Part shown: positions 45,061 through 56,603 of the stretch, one piece after another | Layout of the letters: every line of letters starts with the position of its first letter | Position numbering within the stretch: position 1 is the stretch's first letter | Origin: Anagrus nilaparvatae | Taxonomy: Eukaryota; Arthropoda; Insecta; Hymenoptera; Mymaridae | Length of the DNA: 64,000 bases | Assembly (NCBI GenBank): GCA_022575985.1 | Contig: JAKSXM010000007.1 | Location: 50,560,501 to 50,624,500, forward strand | Direction: 5' to 3' | Translations under genes and position numbers: made by a program | Notes under the pieces: model-generated | The model's input: only the letters and a program-made list of their open reading frames with translations | The model's database searches: none | What the model was told of the DNA's origin: nothing

Positions 45061-46549
45061 TCGATTTTCAGGTTTGCAAGTTATTCCTCTATAAAAATTT
45101 TTCATGATAAAACAAAATAATCTTCTAAAAAGGTTACAATCACTGAAAAGGAAATTTACAAAGATTCAGTCAGTTTATAATAAACCATTTGGACTTTTTT
45201 GAAACCTTAAAAATAATTTGAATCTCTTTAGTGTACTCCTAAGGAACTCTTTAGCTTTATTGAAACTTCTTTAAATTTTTTAAAGGAGTAGCACAGCTTT
45301 CTGTGACTTAATATTGTTAAATCAATTAAAAAGTGATAAGAAAATATAACTAATCCAAATTTATAAACGAACATAAATAAAAATTGGTAAAATTTAAATT
45401 TAAATAATCCTTTTCCTACTTGTAATTAATAAAAGAAATTTTTAAAAATCTCAAAAAATTCAGTGACTCAATTTTGTTGCACTTTCCTTACAAACATAAT
45501 TAGTTAAAATATAAATAATTATTTTTACAAAATATTCAAAAATATTACAACTAATCATTTGAAAATCAATCTAAATATATAGAAATATATATATATAATA
45601 ACAATAATACATAGAATTATTATTACATTATTAATTTATAATACAGTAGAAAAGCTCTGCATTACGATACTTGATACTCTATATATGGGCATCTGCTCGC
45701 TTTCAATTAGCTTAGTTTCATACATATAGAATAATATATAAGCTTAAATATATAACCATATAGTATTATTACGAAATAACTAATCTATTACTTGTTCATC
45801 AAGATAATACTGTGTATATAAACTTTATAAAAGCTGCATATTATTAATGTATTGAAATAGGATTATTATCATTAGATCTGGAAGAAAAAAATAAATATTT
45901 TACATTTTTTTTTAAATGTTTATGCTCTCTATACATCAATTTTCTAAATTAACTTATGTAATATACTGTATATTTTATTTATATATTTAATATTTGAAAT
46001 AAAAAATAAAGATTTTTTTTCGTGCCTTGAGCCATACGAATTTTTTTTACGCTATATGATCTTTGAAAGCTCAGAAACTTTTATTGCCTGGAGATATATA
46101 TTATTTTAAAAATATAAGAATTTACAAGTTATATATTCCATTACCTAACCCTACATATGTCAAAGTTTGCAAGAAAAAGCTTTTTATTTTAGATAAAAAC
46201 TAATATCCATTAAATATTACAAGATTTATACAAAATTCTTTTTCTTTTTAGTCTACCTATGATTTTGATCAATACATAGTTATACATAACTGTTGTGTAA
46301 TATAATACTTACACAGTTGTTTACAATGGATTGATTACTCTGATGTATCCTTTAAGTAATTTTTGGGTTTCAGATTTAAAAAAAAAAAAGGTTTTATAAA
46401 TTTTGAAAGTTTGAAATTTTTTTATATGTTTTCCGAATATATGTATTGCGAAGAGATGTAAAAATTCAAAGTAACAGCACTTGGGACATTGAATTTTAAT
46501 ATTTTAATATTTTTATTTATTTTAATTTATAATATATGGATCACTAATA
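45061..46549. other. AT-rich intergenic, no gene seen
   Basis: Low-complexity A/T DNA throughout. No feature recognised. Confidence 0.45.
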
Positions 46550-46905
46550 ATGAAAAAAAACTTATAACCGGTTTGTGTACACACAACCAAAATGCATGGA
46601 ACATGTTTACTTACATCTGTAATCTTAACAGCATAGACACACAAAAAACAATACAATTTCCTATTTTTATAATTTGTAATTATCACCTTTACTAAATGTT
46701 AAGATTCTAAACCCAAACCATTATGATTTCCTAAACGCGTATTATTCTAGGTCCCTAAATCAAAAAAATTTTCTAAGTCCCTAAATCCAAATTATTCTAA
46801 GTCCCAAAATTGAAATTATTCCAAGTCCCATTTGACCCCCCCCCCCCCTTAATTTTCAAATTCCGAAGTACCCCCTTCCTATAAACATGTTCCATGTTAA
46901 TAATA
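46550..46905 (-). repeat. AACATG repeat family, copy C
   Basis: It starts 'aaaaaaaacttataaccggt' and 'tttgtgtacacacaacc', then 'atgcatggaacatgtttac'. It ends with four 'ctaagtcccaaaattgaaat'-type units, a C run and 'cctataaacatgttccatgt'. Both ends are present, making it the clearest short full-length copy and the complement of copy A's ends. Confidence 0.7.
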
Positions 46906-46959
46906 GAGTAAAAAATTTTGAAAGCTTGGACAAAATTTTCAAGAACTATCAAACCTATT

Positions 46960-47060
46960 TTCATAAAAATTGTAATTTTGGCAGCAATAGTCACTTTGAT
47001 ACAAAAATAGGCATTTGGTACATTAACTATACTATATGAGCTATGAGAATTAGTGATTAA
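46960..47060 (-). repeat. Fragment related to the hAT-like element
   Basis: 'aattttggcagcaatagtca', 'aggcatttggtacattaact' and 'gagctatgagaat' are, in reverse order, diverged forms of the 32830-32960 sequence. Confidence 0.4.
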
Positions 47061-47156
47061 AAATTAAGATGTAGGGGGTTTTAAAGATAATACTTCCAAA
47101 ATAATCAGACCAACGAATGCAAATGAGAAAAAATCTTAAAAGAAAATATGACTAAT

Positions 47157-48335
47157 TATTTATTTATTTATATTATATTTATTTATTCCAAATTTAACAG
47201 GCGTTACCGCCTTTATACAATTTTAATACAAAAACTTATATTTAGTTAATTACAACTATTGGCAAAAAAAAAAATTTGTACAATCAAAATAGAAAAAGTC
47301 ATATAAAATGTAAGATATATAAATATAAAATTATATAAGAGTTAATTTATGCAATATATACAAATATTCATAATATGAGAAATTAATTATATATACAATA
47401 GAAGAAACTTAAATTAAAGTAACTAGAACATTTTGTAACTAAAAATATATTATATGAATTTGGTATGAAAAATTTTTTGGTATAGCATGGATTTAAATTT
47501 TATTAGTAAAAATTTTTAATGATATTTTAATTAATAGATCAATGAGATCAGTGATTATTTTAATCATAGTACTTTAAGAAACGGTGTTTGATAATGTTTT
47601 TAAATGTGTCTAAATCAGTTTCTATGGATGTTTTATTTATAAATGGGTCACTGTTCCAAGTACGTGTTAGCCTAAAGTGAGGCGAATTATATAGACGATT
47701 ATTAATTGTTTGACCTTCAGATAAAACTCTATAATTTCTTAAGTTGTAACCAATATTTCTATTGGTGAAATTAAATAAATTATCATTATCATTAAACAGA
47801 TTTTTATTAGTTGCAATATTTACAAAAACTATATCATTGACTTGATGGTATGAAAGTACTGAGAAAATATTTAATTTTACCGAAATTTCTTTATAATTAT
47901 GATCAAAATATTTCATGGGCTGACCAGTTTTGTAAGACGCTAAGCGAAGGAACTTATGTGCTATTGTTTCCAGTCTGTGCTGATCTGACACTGTATATGG
48001 TCTCCAAATTACTGATCCGAAAAGTAGATGTGGTAAAACTAACGTCTTATAAAGTATTGATAATGATTTAGTTGATTTGAAACCGGGGGTGGATCTGCGT
48101 ATGAAACCAATCATTCTACTAGCTTTTGAGATTATATGATCCAAATGGTTGTTAAATGACCATTTTTCATCAAGAATAATGCCTAGATCACGTACTTTTG
48201 AGACTCTTTCTAAAGTGATACTATTAAGTTGATAGTTAAATTTATAATTAATAGATTTTTTGAAAAAGCTAATAACTTGAGATTTCGAAGTATTTATAGG
48301 GAGACCATTTTCTGTTGACCAATTATAATGAATAA
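47157..48335 (-). mobile_element. 5'-truncated LINE (non-LTR retrotransposon), 3' end
   Basis: Read on the minus strand, 48330-47563 is an open stretch of about 255 residues. It matches the C-terminal part of LINE reverse transcriptases: KSQVISFFKK, VRDLGIILDEKWSFNNHLD, KASRMIGFIRR, ILYKTLVLPHLLFGSVIW, RTWNSD. The catalytic YxDD region and everything before it are missing, as is normal for 5' truncation during target-primed insertion. The 3' part has 'ggcggtaacgcctgttaaat' then AATAAATAAATA-type repeats ending at 47157, the expected LINE tail. Intactness of this frame implies a fairly recent insertion. Jockey- or CR1-like is my best guess for the clade. Confidence 0.8.
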
Positions 48336-49859
48336 AAATTAATACACATAGTAATTTTTAATACATTTTTAAAAGTTAAGTTTATAGCAATATATATACC
48401 ATAAACTATTCATTTTACTTTCGAGAAAAATTTGCATTTAAGATATTACATCCGAATAATATAAATATTAACGAAATTAATTCTAGCTACAATTAAATTA
48501 TGTTTTTTTTTTTCAATTTTAAAAAAGATTATCCTAAAAGATTTTCGTAATTGTAAAAAAATTATATATAACACATTTATCCCATTAAACATTAATTAAT
48601 AACCAACTGTTAAACTATAAAAATAGACTATAATTACTAGTTAGTGCGCTACAAATTTAACCACATTGTCTAAGTAAATTTACTAAAGAAATTAACCAAT
48701 TTTTTGTTCAAATATAAAGGATTAATACTTTTAAACATATTTTTACCAAAACTTTTTTGCAGAACTAAAAGCTTTAAGTTTCATTTTTTACTTTTTAGCC
48801 TTCATATAATTTCTATTAATTTTCTTTCCATAACTCTAACAACAGAGATCCTATTTAATTAATATTATATCAAACATAATAAAAAAAAGAAAATCATCAA
48901 AATATAAAAAAAACAACAAATTTCTATTATTTTTTTTATAATTAAAATACATATTGCATGTAAATAATAATAATAAAAAAGAAAACAAATCATCAAATAA
49001 TGAAAAAAAAAAACTCAATTTCATGACAAGTTTTTCTGATGATTTATTATTGCTATTTATAAATAAATACAATTCGTCTACAAAATACAATCAAGAAAAA
49101 AAAAATTGAATTAAATGAAAAAGATACTTGATATTATGATTTTTTTGTCATATAGTACTTTGTACAGTACATATAAGTCCTTAAGTCATCATTGAAAACA
49201 TATCATGTGGTCACGTAAATACAGCCAAACACCGCATTCGATTTTATTTACCCTTTTTTCCCGCTTTATTTAATTTTTCTTACATGTTTTTATTTATATA
49301 CATGCACGTGCACCTTTAGTAGTACTACGATTGTAATTCTTCACCTCTTTTTCCTCACTTAATATTTTTTATATTAGAATACCCTCCATTCACCCTTTTC
49401 GTTTTATCCATTAAAAATTTCTCCCCTTTGCTGCATTTTCCCCTCTCCCGATCGCTTATTGATAAAAAAATAATACAATATAAAAATACTTTTATATGCA
49501 GCTGTAAGTCACGTGGTTTGATTTTTATATGCAATTGATGACGTCATTTTAAATAATAAAACGACACTGACCCTACCCACAGGGACGATATATATATTGA
49601 TGCATCTTTTATATATATGTGCATACAAATAAATAAGTACACATGCAATTTTTTATATTTGTAACATATGGTTTTTTTTTTTATTTATCATTATAACTTT
49701 TATAAACCTTTTATTATTTTATATTAAAAATTTTTAAATCGATAATATTTTTATTATTTAAATATTATGCGTTAATAAAATAAAATAATTGCATGTTGTT
49801 GATTCTTTTACGTCTGGTATGGATTTAATAGTTGAAAAAATGAGAAATCGACTTTTCCA
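48336..49859. other. AT-rich intergenic, no gene seen
   Basis: No gene. 49500-49600 includes 'caattgatgacgtcattt', a palindromic CRE-type word (TGACGTCA), and 'acactgaccctacccacagg', and could be regulatory. Confidence 0.4.
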
Positions 49860-49890
49860 GAGCAAAGATGTTTATTATAAATATTTTTCC

Positions 49891-49926
49891 CAACGTTTCG
49901 AGTCTTTATAAGACTCCTTTTCAAGG
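49891..49926 (-). ncRNA. Hammerhead-ribozyme-like relic of the Penelope-like element
   Basis: The minus strand reads 'ccTTGAAAAGGAGTCTTATA' then 'AAGACTCGAAACGttggg'. GAGTCTT-ATA-AAGACTC is a perfect seven-pair helix II, followed by GAAAC as in hammerheads. The first core segment, normally CUGANGA, reads UUGAAAA and so has lost two conserved bases. Penelope-like elements are known to carry hammerhead motifs in their terminal repeats. This copy is probably inactive. Confidence 0.55.
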
Positions 49927-50579
49927 GATTCTGTACACATATTATAATTAAATTAGTATTACATTAATTAAATATTTTTGAAATTATTAATACATATTTT
50001 TTAAATGAATAAAAGTTGAAAAAGTTTACCTATTAAGTAATTTTTGAAAAAAATTACTGAGTTATATTTGGTGACTGTTTAACAAAAATTTTTTTAATTT
50101 TTGTTAATAGTATAAATTTTGATGTTCTACTTCAAACACCATGAATACAACTGAATTAATTTTGACATTTGGTATATTACTAACGATTTTTAAGTCTATA
50201 TAAAAAGTCTATATTTATAAAAATATAACATTTAAACACAAAAAAAAATTTTTTTCATTTATATATGCTTCATATTACAAGTTAAGAGTTAATAAATATA
50301 TAAAGTCAAGTGCTAAGAAATTCTATAATAATACAAATTTTTTCCGTTACAGTAGTACTAGGTATAATTTTTATATTAGTTTTTATTTTATTTTATTACA
50401 CTTTTGGTATTACTCATATTAATTTATTTTTTATTTTTTTAATTAAAAAAATTTTTTTAAACATTGTGTATTACAAGAAGGAAGAAATGAAATTTTTGAA
50501 AAACTGTATAACATTGTGCATTACAACACAAGGAAATTTAATTTTAAATCCCTGTAAAAACATATGTTAAATTTATTTA

Positions 50580-51920
50580 CTAAATTGATTTAAGAATCAC
50601 GTTGTAACCTTTAGGTAGCTTATTACAGTCGCTATTGCTATTTATAGCATTAGGACCCTGTTTCCTAATGTATACTCTTTCAGCAAAGGCTCGCTTATAA
50701 AAGTTTGATTCAGTATGTAATATTTCTACGTTTTCCCAATCAAAGTCATGCGTTCTGTTATTTTCAAGGATGTGTTTAGTTATTACTTCGTGTTTATCAG
50801 GTTTCAATTTAATATTGTCGCGATGTTCTCCCGTTCTAGTTTTCAAAAGTCGTTTAGTTTGGCCGACGTAGTTCTTGGGACAATTATTACAATTTATTCT
50901 ATAAATTACTTCCTTGTTGTTGTCCCTCTTTAGTTTATCTTTACCCGATTTTAACATTTTATTCATTTTAAAGGGGCATCTAAATACAGTATTTAAATTG
51001 CATTTGCGCTTGAGAACATTTTTGATTTTTTCAGAAATTCTGGGTAATAAAGGTAAAACTATAGTATTTCTGTAATCGTTTTGGTTTGTACTATCATTAC
51101 TTGAAGTATCACAGGTTATAGAATTTAATTTAGCATAATGTTTGTTAACGTGTCTGTTAATAAATTCTAAAGGATAATTATTTAAAATTAGGTCATTTTT
51201 CAAATTTTCTATGTTTTTTGTGTGGTATTCAGTATCTGAAAGTTTAAATATTTTGTCTACCAAATTTTTAATGATCCCTATTTTTGTACCTGTTGTGTTA
51301 TTTGAAAGAAAATTTAAGTATCTGCCCGAACAAGTAGGTTTTTTATATAAATCAGTTGTTAAATGACCATTATTTTTCTTTACAAGCAAAATATCAAGGA
51401 AATTTATTTGGTTATTATTCTCCAGTTCGTAGGTAAATTTTATGTTAGAATTATATTCGTTAAACTTATTTAAAATGTCGAGAAACTTTTTTTCTTTTAA
51501 AATGATGAGAGAATCATCTACATATCTTGTATATAATATAATGTCTCTCCTAAATTCGCGTAAAACGGTTTCTTCAATGTCTTGAATAACTAAATCTGCT
51601 AGAATAGGAGATATTGATAATCCCATAGGTAGGCCTGTAGTTTGTAGGTAATATTTGTTATCGAACTGGAAATATAGTGATTTCATTAAAATTTCTAAGC
51701 CCCTTAAAAATTCATTTTGAGGTAGTTTGGTGTATTTTCTAATTTTTAACCACCGTTTTTTAATACTTTTTATTACTAGTTCTGCCGGTATAGATGGGAA
51801 CATTGATTCTACATCGAAAGAAGCCATAATATGGTCTTCAGGAACTATTTTATCTTTTATTAAATTTCTAAATTCTAAACTGTTTTTAACTACGTGAGAT
51901 GGTTTCGGGCTAATTGCATG
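50580..51920 (-). CDS. Penelope-like reverse transcriptase / GIY-YIG endonuclease, N-truncated
   Basis: This is an open frame of 446 codons; the first ATG in frame is at 51827. Numbering from that Met: RT motif A, FDVESMFPSIP (4-14); motif B, GLPMGLSISPILAD (65-78); motif C, RYVDDSLIIL with the catalytic Asp pair (104-105); thumb to about 235; linker with CPF (284-286); GIY-YIG domain from IYRINCNNCPKNYVGQTKR (308-326), including Arg329/Arg331, a His at 335, and the likely catalytic Glu in FAERVYI (383). RT plus C-terminal GIY-YIG is the diagnostic layout of Penelope-like elements, which copy RNA into chromosomes. The N-terminal fingers region is missing, so it cannot be autonomous. Confidence 0.9.
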   Translation of the reverse strand, partial: HAISPKPSHVVKNSLEFRNLIKDKIVPEDHIMASFDVESMFPSIPAELVIKSIKKRWLKIRKYTKLPQNEFLRGLEILMKSLYFQFDNKYYLQTTGLPMGLSISPILADLVIQDIEETVLREFRRDIILYTRYVDDSLIILKEKKFLDILNKFNEYNSNIKFTYELENNNQINFLDILLVKKNNGHLTTDLYKKPTCSGRYLNFLSNNTTGTKIGIIKNLVDKIFKLSDTEYHTKNIENLKNDLILNNYPLEFINRHVNKHYAKLNSITCDTSSNDSTNQNDYRNTIVLPLLPRISEKIKNVLKRKCNLNTVFRCPFKMNKMLKSGKDKLKRDNNKEVIYRINCNNCPKNYVGQTKRLLKTRTGEHRDNIKLKPDKHEVITKHILENNRTHDFDWENVEILHTESNFYKRAFAERVYIRKQGPNAINSNSDCNKLPKGYNVILKSI

Positions 51921-52109
51921 TATTTTTTATTGTATAGTAAGTATATTTTTAAGTATATTTTTTTTTAAAGAAAATCTTTAAAACTTTCATAGTTGGGTCT
52001 TGATTTAAACGCAGCTTTTAAACCTACATTTTGGCTAGGAAAATAAATAATATACCAAATCACCCGTAAATTGAGAGGTTTTGTGAATTGTGATCTGGGA
52101 TATTTTATT

Positions 52110-52202
52110 ATGGACAAGAAGCGTGCACAGTTTTCTTTCGTCAATGGAAAAAAATACGTCTCTGCCGGACGCCCAGTGGCCAAGAAGATTTGGAGCGACT
52201 GA
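52110..52202 (+). other. Possible coding remnant of unknown origin
   Basis: The frame MDKKRAQFSFVNGKKYVSAG continues with RPVAKKIWSD and a stop. It has balanced codon use and a more protein-like makeup than anything around it, but only 30 codons. It may be the last piece of a decayed gene or transposase; the family was not recognised. The longer opposite-strand frame (51965-52183) is its shadow. Confidence 0.25.
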
Positions 52203-52499
52203 AAAGATAATCCAATTAATAAAAAAGTAAATTAAAAATTTAAAACTTATTATTAAACACCTGTATCAAATCATACTTTTTATGTTTGTTGAGAGTGAGC
52301 TAAAAAAGGGGGAGTGTACGTGTTGGATCAGTAATATTTTGTCCCCACTTAGCAGAGCGTTTTGTTATGTTGAGAAAACACTAAAAGAAAACACACTCCC
52401 TAACCCTTTGATCTCATAGACCCTCTGGGACTAAAATAGCAAATCTGAATGTTAATAAATGGGATTTTTAGGTATTTTTCTATATAATTCTGTAATTTG
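52203..52499. other. Intergenic, no gene seen
   Basis: 52300-52440 is more balanced ('gtgttggatcagtaatattt', 'cacactccctaaccctttga') but gives no recognisable product. Confidence 0.4.
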
Positions 52500-52660
52500 G
52501 CGAGTGAATCTAAAAACTTCTAATTGGTCTAATTTTATTTGTTTAAGTGCCACTTTTCAAGTTCCATAAGGCAAATTGTTTTATCACTAATCGTCTCACT
52601 ATGGTATAAAATAACCATTTTTTGCTAAAAATGGTATGCGAGTTATTAGTATTACAGGAA
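52500..52660 (+). repeat. Fragment related to the hAT-like element
   Basis: 'cttctaattggtctaatttt', 'aagtgccacttttcaag' and 'aatcgtctcactatggtata' parallel 32770-32900 ('cttccaattggtctcatttt', 'aagtgtcaccattc', 'attctctcatggcgatagtc'). Confidence 0.5.
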
Positions 52661-53039
52661 GGGTATTAATTTGCTTTTTTGGGCTTAAAACTACACTCTG
52701 ACATAAAAAAAATGAGTGCTAAATTAAACTAAAATTTTTTTGATTGATTTGCGTGGTGATAGGGTTATACGGAAAAATTTACGAAAATCGCATTTTTAAC
52801 ATTGAAGCCAAACGTAAAGAGCCTCTGCTCGCTCTTTCACTCGCAAGTTTCTTCTTCAATCAAGCCTTCAATTGAGGCGGCGTATTATCTTGACTTGGAG
52901 GAATTGAGTGCGTCACATTATACTGCGCTTACACTCTATCATGAAGTCTTAAGTAATAGGACTTGAAATCGAGCTTGAAAAAGCTAAAATGAATATTCAG
53001 AAGAAAATCTTAAGTGGAAAGAAACCTAAATAGAACTTT

Positions 53040-53232
53040 TATTGAAATTTAGATAGGATTTATTATTTATTTCAGGGAAAATTCCACTTGTCGGAAATAA
53101 ATTCCCAAGCCAGCCGTAGGTAGTAATATACACCTGAAATTTTCGAGAAAAAATTTCTACCATATTAGGGAATCAAACCCAGCACTTCACACTTGAGGTA
53201 AGAGTGCTACTACTGGACTATGACCAGCTCTT
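53040..53232 (-). mobile_element. tRNA-derived SINE
   Basis: On the minus strand the head reads 'gagctggtcaTAGTCCAGTA' and continues to 'gctgGGTTTGATTCCctaat'. TAGTCCAGTAG (53220-53210) fits an RNA polymerase III A box and GGTTTGATTCC (53179-53169) a B box, at tRNA-like spacing. The acceptor stem does not pair, and a non-tRNA body follows ('ttttctcgaaaatttcaggt', 'ggctggcttgggaatttatt'), ending in an AAATAAATAATAAA-like tail near 53045. Transcribed by pol III and mobilised by a LINE in trans. Only one copy in the window. Confidence 0.65.
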
Positions 53233-53616
53233 CATTTTAATGAATACTTGAGTTTGAATCTACATACATATATTATTAATAAAGCATTTATTTTCCCAGA
53301 ATAATTATCGATTTTATATAATCTATAAACCACATATGCAGTTCATAAAAATATCAGCAATAATTATTTTTAAGAAGTAGTGAAAAGAAAATAAAATTTC
53401 TCAGTTATTAGATTCTCAGATTTTTACCTAAAAGTACAAATTATTAATTTTTATATTTTGTTACCCCCTTGCATCTCCTCAAAAATTCCACCAACAGCAA
53501 AAGGGTGATTCTTTATCTTTCACAAACTACACTACTACTTCACTTTCTTAAACTACATTATAAAACGAAGTTTACTTTTTCTTATCGTTACATTTTTTAG
53601 TATGCATAGCAGATCT
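53233..53616. other. AT-rich intergenic, no gene seen
   Basis: No feature recognised. Confidence 0.4.
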
Positions 53617-55038
53617 ACCGTATAGGAGCCAATTTTCGAACGTATTGAATTTCGATCAAATACACACAAATTAGCGTTTATATAAAAAAGTATGCATAAT
53701 TTATCTATAACCGAGTTTTATTATGAAACTATAAACCCTAAAGAACTAATTTCTACCCTACCGATGTTAAAAAACAATTTAAATTAATAAAAAAAATAAG
53801 AAAAATGTTCTCTTGTACAACCTTAGGAGATTTTTCTCATCGTTTTCGCCAAATCTCGTGTGTTATTAAAATCGAGTGTTAAGGATACCTACTCTATGCC
53901 GAATACTAAAAATGCTTTTAATTACGTTGTGATGCTTTAATAAATGTAGGGAAAGGGTTATATTCACTTATTTATTGCAAATTTATTTTAAATAGGTATA
54001 TCGATAATCGAATCCGAACTTTTTTACACGTATGGGTATTTTCGATATTTTCAATTTAATTACACTTTTTTTAATTTAAACGATATTTATTTAATAATAA
54101 TACACTAAATTTGTCATAATTACATTAGTTATACTATATTTTATAATAATTAATAGAATATTTAATAAACTAACACACATAAACAAAATTTAAAGTACTT
54201 ATATACTTATGTATCACTTTGTTTATAACACAATAAATGCTCGTAAATGCTTTGATTTTTATAAAAAATACGTAGAAACACTTTAAAATTAGCAAAAAAT
54301 CTTTATTTTAATATTAAAAATGTATAAAAATTATATTCTAACACTTTTTTCATAAAATTAATGCTTTTTTACTTTTAAATACACAAGCAAATAAAGAGTT
54401 AAACAAATGCGTGTTGTTTATAAAAATGTCGCGCGCAAACTAAGTCATTGACCCGGCTGGTTGCTTAAACACGGGGTCTATTTTATTTCCTTAAGTTTTA
54501 AAAATATTATATCAACTATTATCTTTCGTTAATAAATTAAAATTAAAAAGCAAATTTTAATAAATAAATGTTTAAAATACTTGATTATTCAAGTGTGTAG
54601 TTCATCTGCTGTTTACTATACTTTACTCTTATTATAGGTATTTTATATTAAAAAAACAAGAAAAAAGAAGTGAAAAGGGAGTTAAGAAATAGGTATAGTT
54701 ATACCTATAAGAATCCTATTAAAACTCGCGCGATTTAAACTTAGTTTTAACGATTTTCAAATTATCGAAAATTAATTCAAAATGATACTATTATCAAAAA
54801 TAGAATTTGCATTATCGAAATTACCTTACCTTGCACACTTGTAATAAATGTAAATTATTAATTACCCATCAATAAATTTGATATTTTTTTAATTGGGATA
54901 ATAAAATATAGGATTTCTCTGATCAAATGCAACAATATTTAACTCGAATTATTAATTTTAAAGTATATTTTTCAACAAATAAAGATACAGTTAGACATAA
55001 GAAAGTGACTTCTGATCGAAAACTGGCTCCTATACGGT
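53617..55038. mobile_element. 1.4 kb element with short TIRs, tentative
   Basis: 'accgtataggagccaatttt' begins at 53617 and 'tcgaaaactggctcctatac' then 'ggt' ends at 55038. The outer 14 bases are a perfect inverted repeat and the pairing continues with a mismatch through 'ttcga'. A second inner pair, 'tttcgatcaaatacac' and 'cttctgatcg', is weak. The interior has no gene, so it would be a non-autonomous element. No target duplication was found. Confidence 0.4.
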
Positions 55039-55046
55039 ATATATGT

Positions 55047-55495
55047 ACATCGTAAAAAGTAACTTTCTTATATTAACAAAAAAATTAGAAAATTTTCGAA
55101 AAATTAGTAAATTTTCAAAAAAATTTGTAAATATTCGATAAAAATCGTAAATTTACTAAATTTCGTATATTAACAAAAAATTCGAGTATTCTCGATTGTT
55201 TTTGTGAATTCGCAAAAAAAATTGATAACTTACAATTTTTTTTCAAAAATTTTCAAAAAATAGTTGTAAATTTCCGAAAAATAGTTGTGAATTTGCAACT
55301 TTTTTCGTAAAATCACTAAAAAAATCGATAATTCTCGAATTTTTCGTTAATATACTAAATTTAGTAATTTTACGATTTTTATCGAATATTTACAAAATTT
55401 TTTGAAAATTCACTAATTTTTCGAAAAAATTCTATTTTTTTTGTAAATCTAAGAAAGTTACTTTTTGACGTCTACTACGTCTACTTTTTACAGTG
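55047..55495. mobile_element. Palindromic MITE, family M1, copy 4
   Basis: Left end 'atcgtaaaaagtaactttct' has a damaged terminus. The right end reads 'gaaagttactttttgacgtc' then 'tactacgtctactttttaca' and 'gtg': the terminus has been duplicated with a 'gacgtctactacgtcta' insertion. The interior is palindromic as in the other copies. Confidence 0.75.
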
Positions 55496-56563
55496 TAAGG
55501 TTTAACTGACAATGAGAGTACTATATATATGTAGTATATGTATACAAGCCTCTAGCATAAGCCATACCTTATACGTATATATATTTAATACCCACAGTTG
55601 CATAATACAATACAACATCTCAGATAATAATGTATACTACTTGTTCTATGTACACATATTTCTTAAGTATATAGCATGTTTGATCGTATGCGTGTAAATG
55701 AAATTTTCTAATTAGACCCTTGCCTCTTCACTAACACTATATATTATGTAATTATAAGCTTCAATTATTTGTAACAAGTCTTGTGCTAATAATATAATAT
55801 TAATCAATCTTATCACTTTAAGATACACATATATATCAACAAAAACCCTTTAAAATTTTAGAAAATTTAAATATTCAAATTATATTCAAAAAGAACGTAT
55901 TAAATAAAGAAACTGAAAAAAAATTATTTATGCATATTTTTTGTTTGCAAGCTTGCTTAAATGATTTGAATAAATTATAAGCAAATAATATGTTTGCACA
56001 TAATTAATTTCTGAGATAATATTTAAGTTATTATTTAAAAGCCACTTTTCGAACTGAGAAGAAATAAAATAAAATTTTTTTAAATTTATAAATAATTTAT
56101 GTTGTTTTGCATAATATTACAAGTATATAGATTGATAAATAATAATAGAATAAACTTAACATAATAAAAACTGACTTTAATAACTTAAATTTCTCGCTGG
56201 ACAAGTCTATTAAAAAAAAATCTTTTCAAGTGGTTCATCGTTTTATAAAGTTAGAGAATTATATATTATAATGATAGAATCTATTTAACGAGGGATATTA
56301 CTAAGCCCCTGTATACAATGTATATATACCTGAGAGACTAGTATATATATATATAGTTGCAGTTGGGGTCATCTTCAGAGTATTATAGTGAATACGTGCA
56401 TATAACATTCGTCCTGGAGAAACAAGGAATAATCCTAGTACGATAATTGCCGAGACGTCCAATCTCCAGATGCTCCCCAATATCCGGAAGGTGCCTTATA
56501 GCTATATACAATTTCTCTAGAAGTGATATATAGTTATAGAGGTAACAGAATGATCTACATCAT

Positions 56564-56603
<40 letters not shown>

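Larger units (their letters stand above)
49860..51920 (-). mobile_element. Penelope-like element, 5'-truncated
   Basis: The minus strand carries an uninterrupted RT plus GIY-YIG frame (51920-50580), then about 720 bp of AT-rich 3' sequence that ends with a hammerhead-like hairpin at 49891-49926. Homology begins abruptly at 51920 inside the RT (sequence ISPKPSHVVKNSLEF), with AT-rich non-PLE DNA before it, so the N-terminal RT part is absent. No target duplication was recognised. Confidence 0.8.

Noticed and set aside
50310..50570. 86-codon hydrophobic plus-strand frame beside the Penelope-like element
   Set aside because: It is in the element's AT-rich 3' region on the opposite strand; hydrophobicity follows from T-rich codons.
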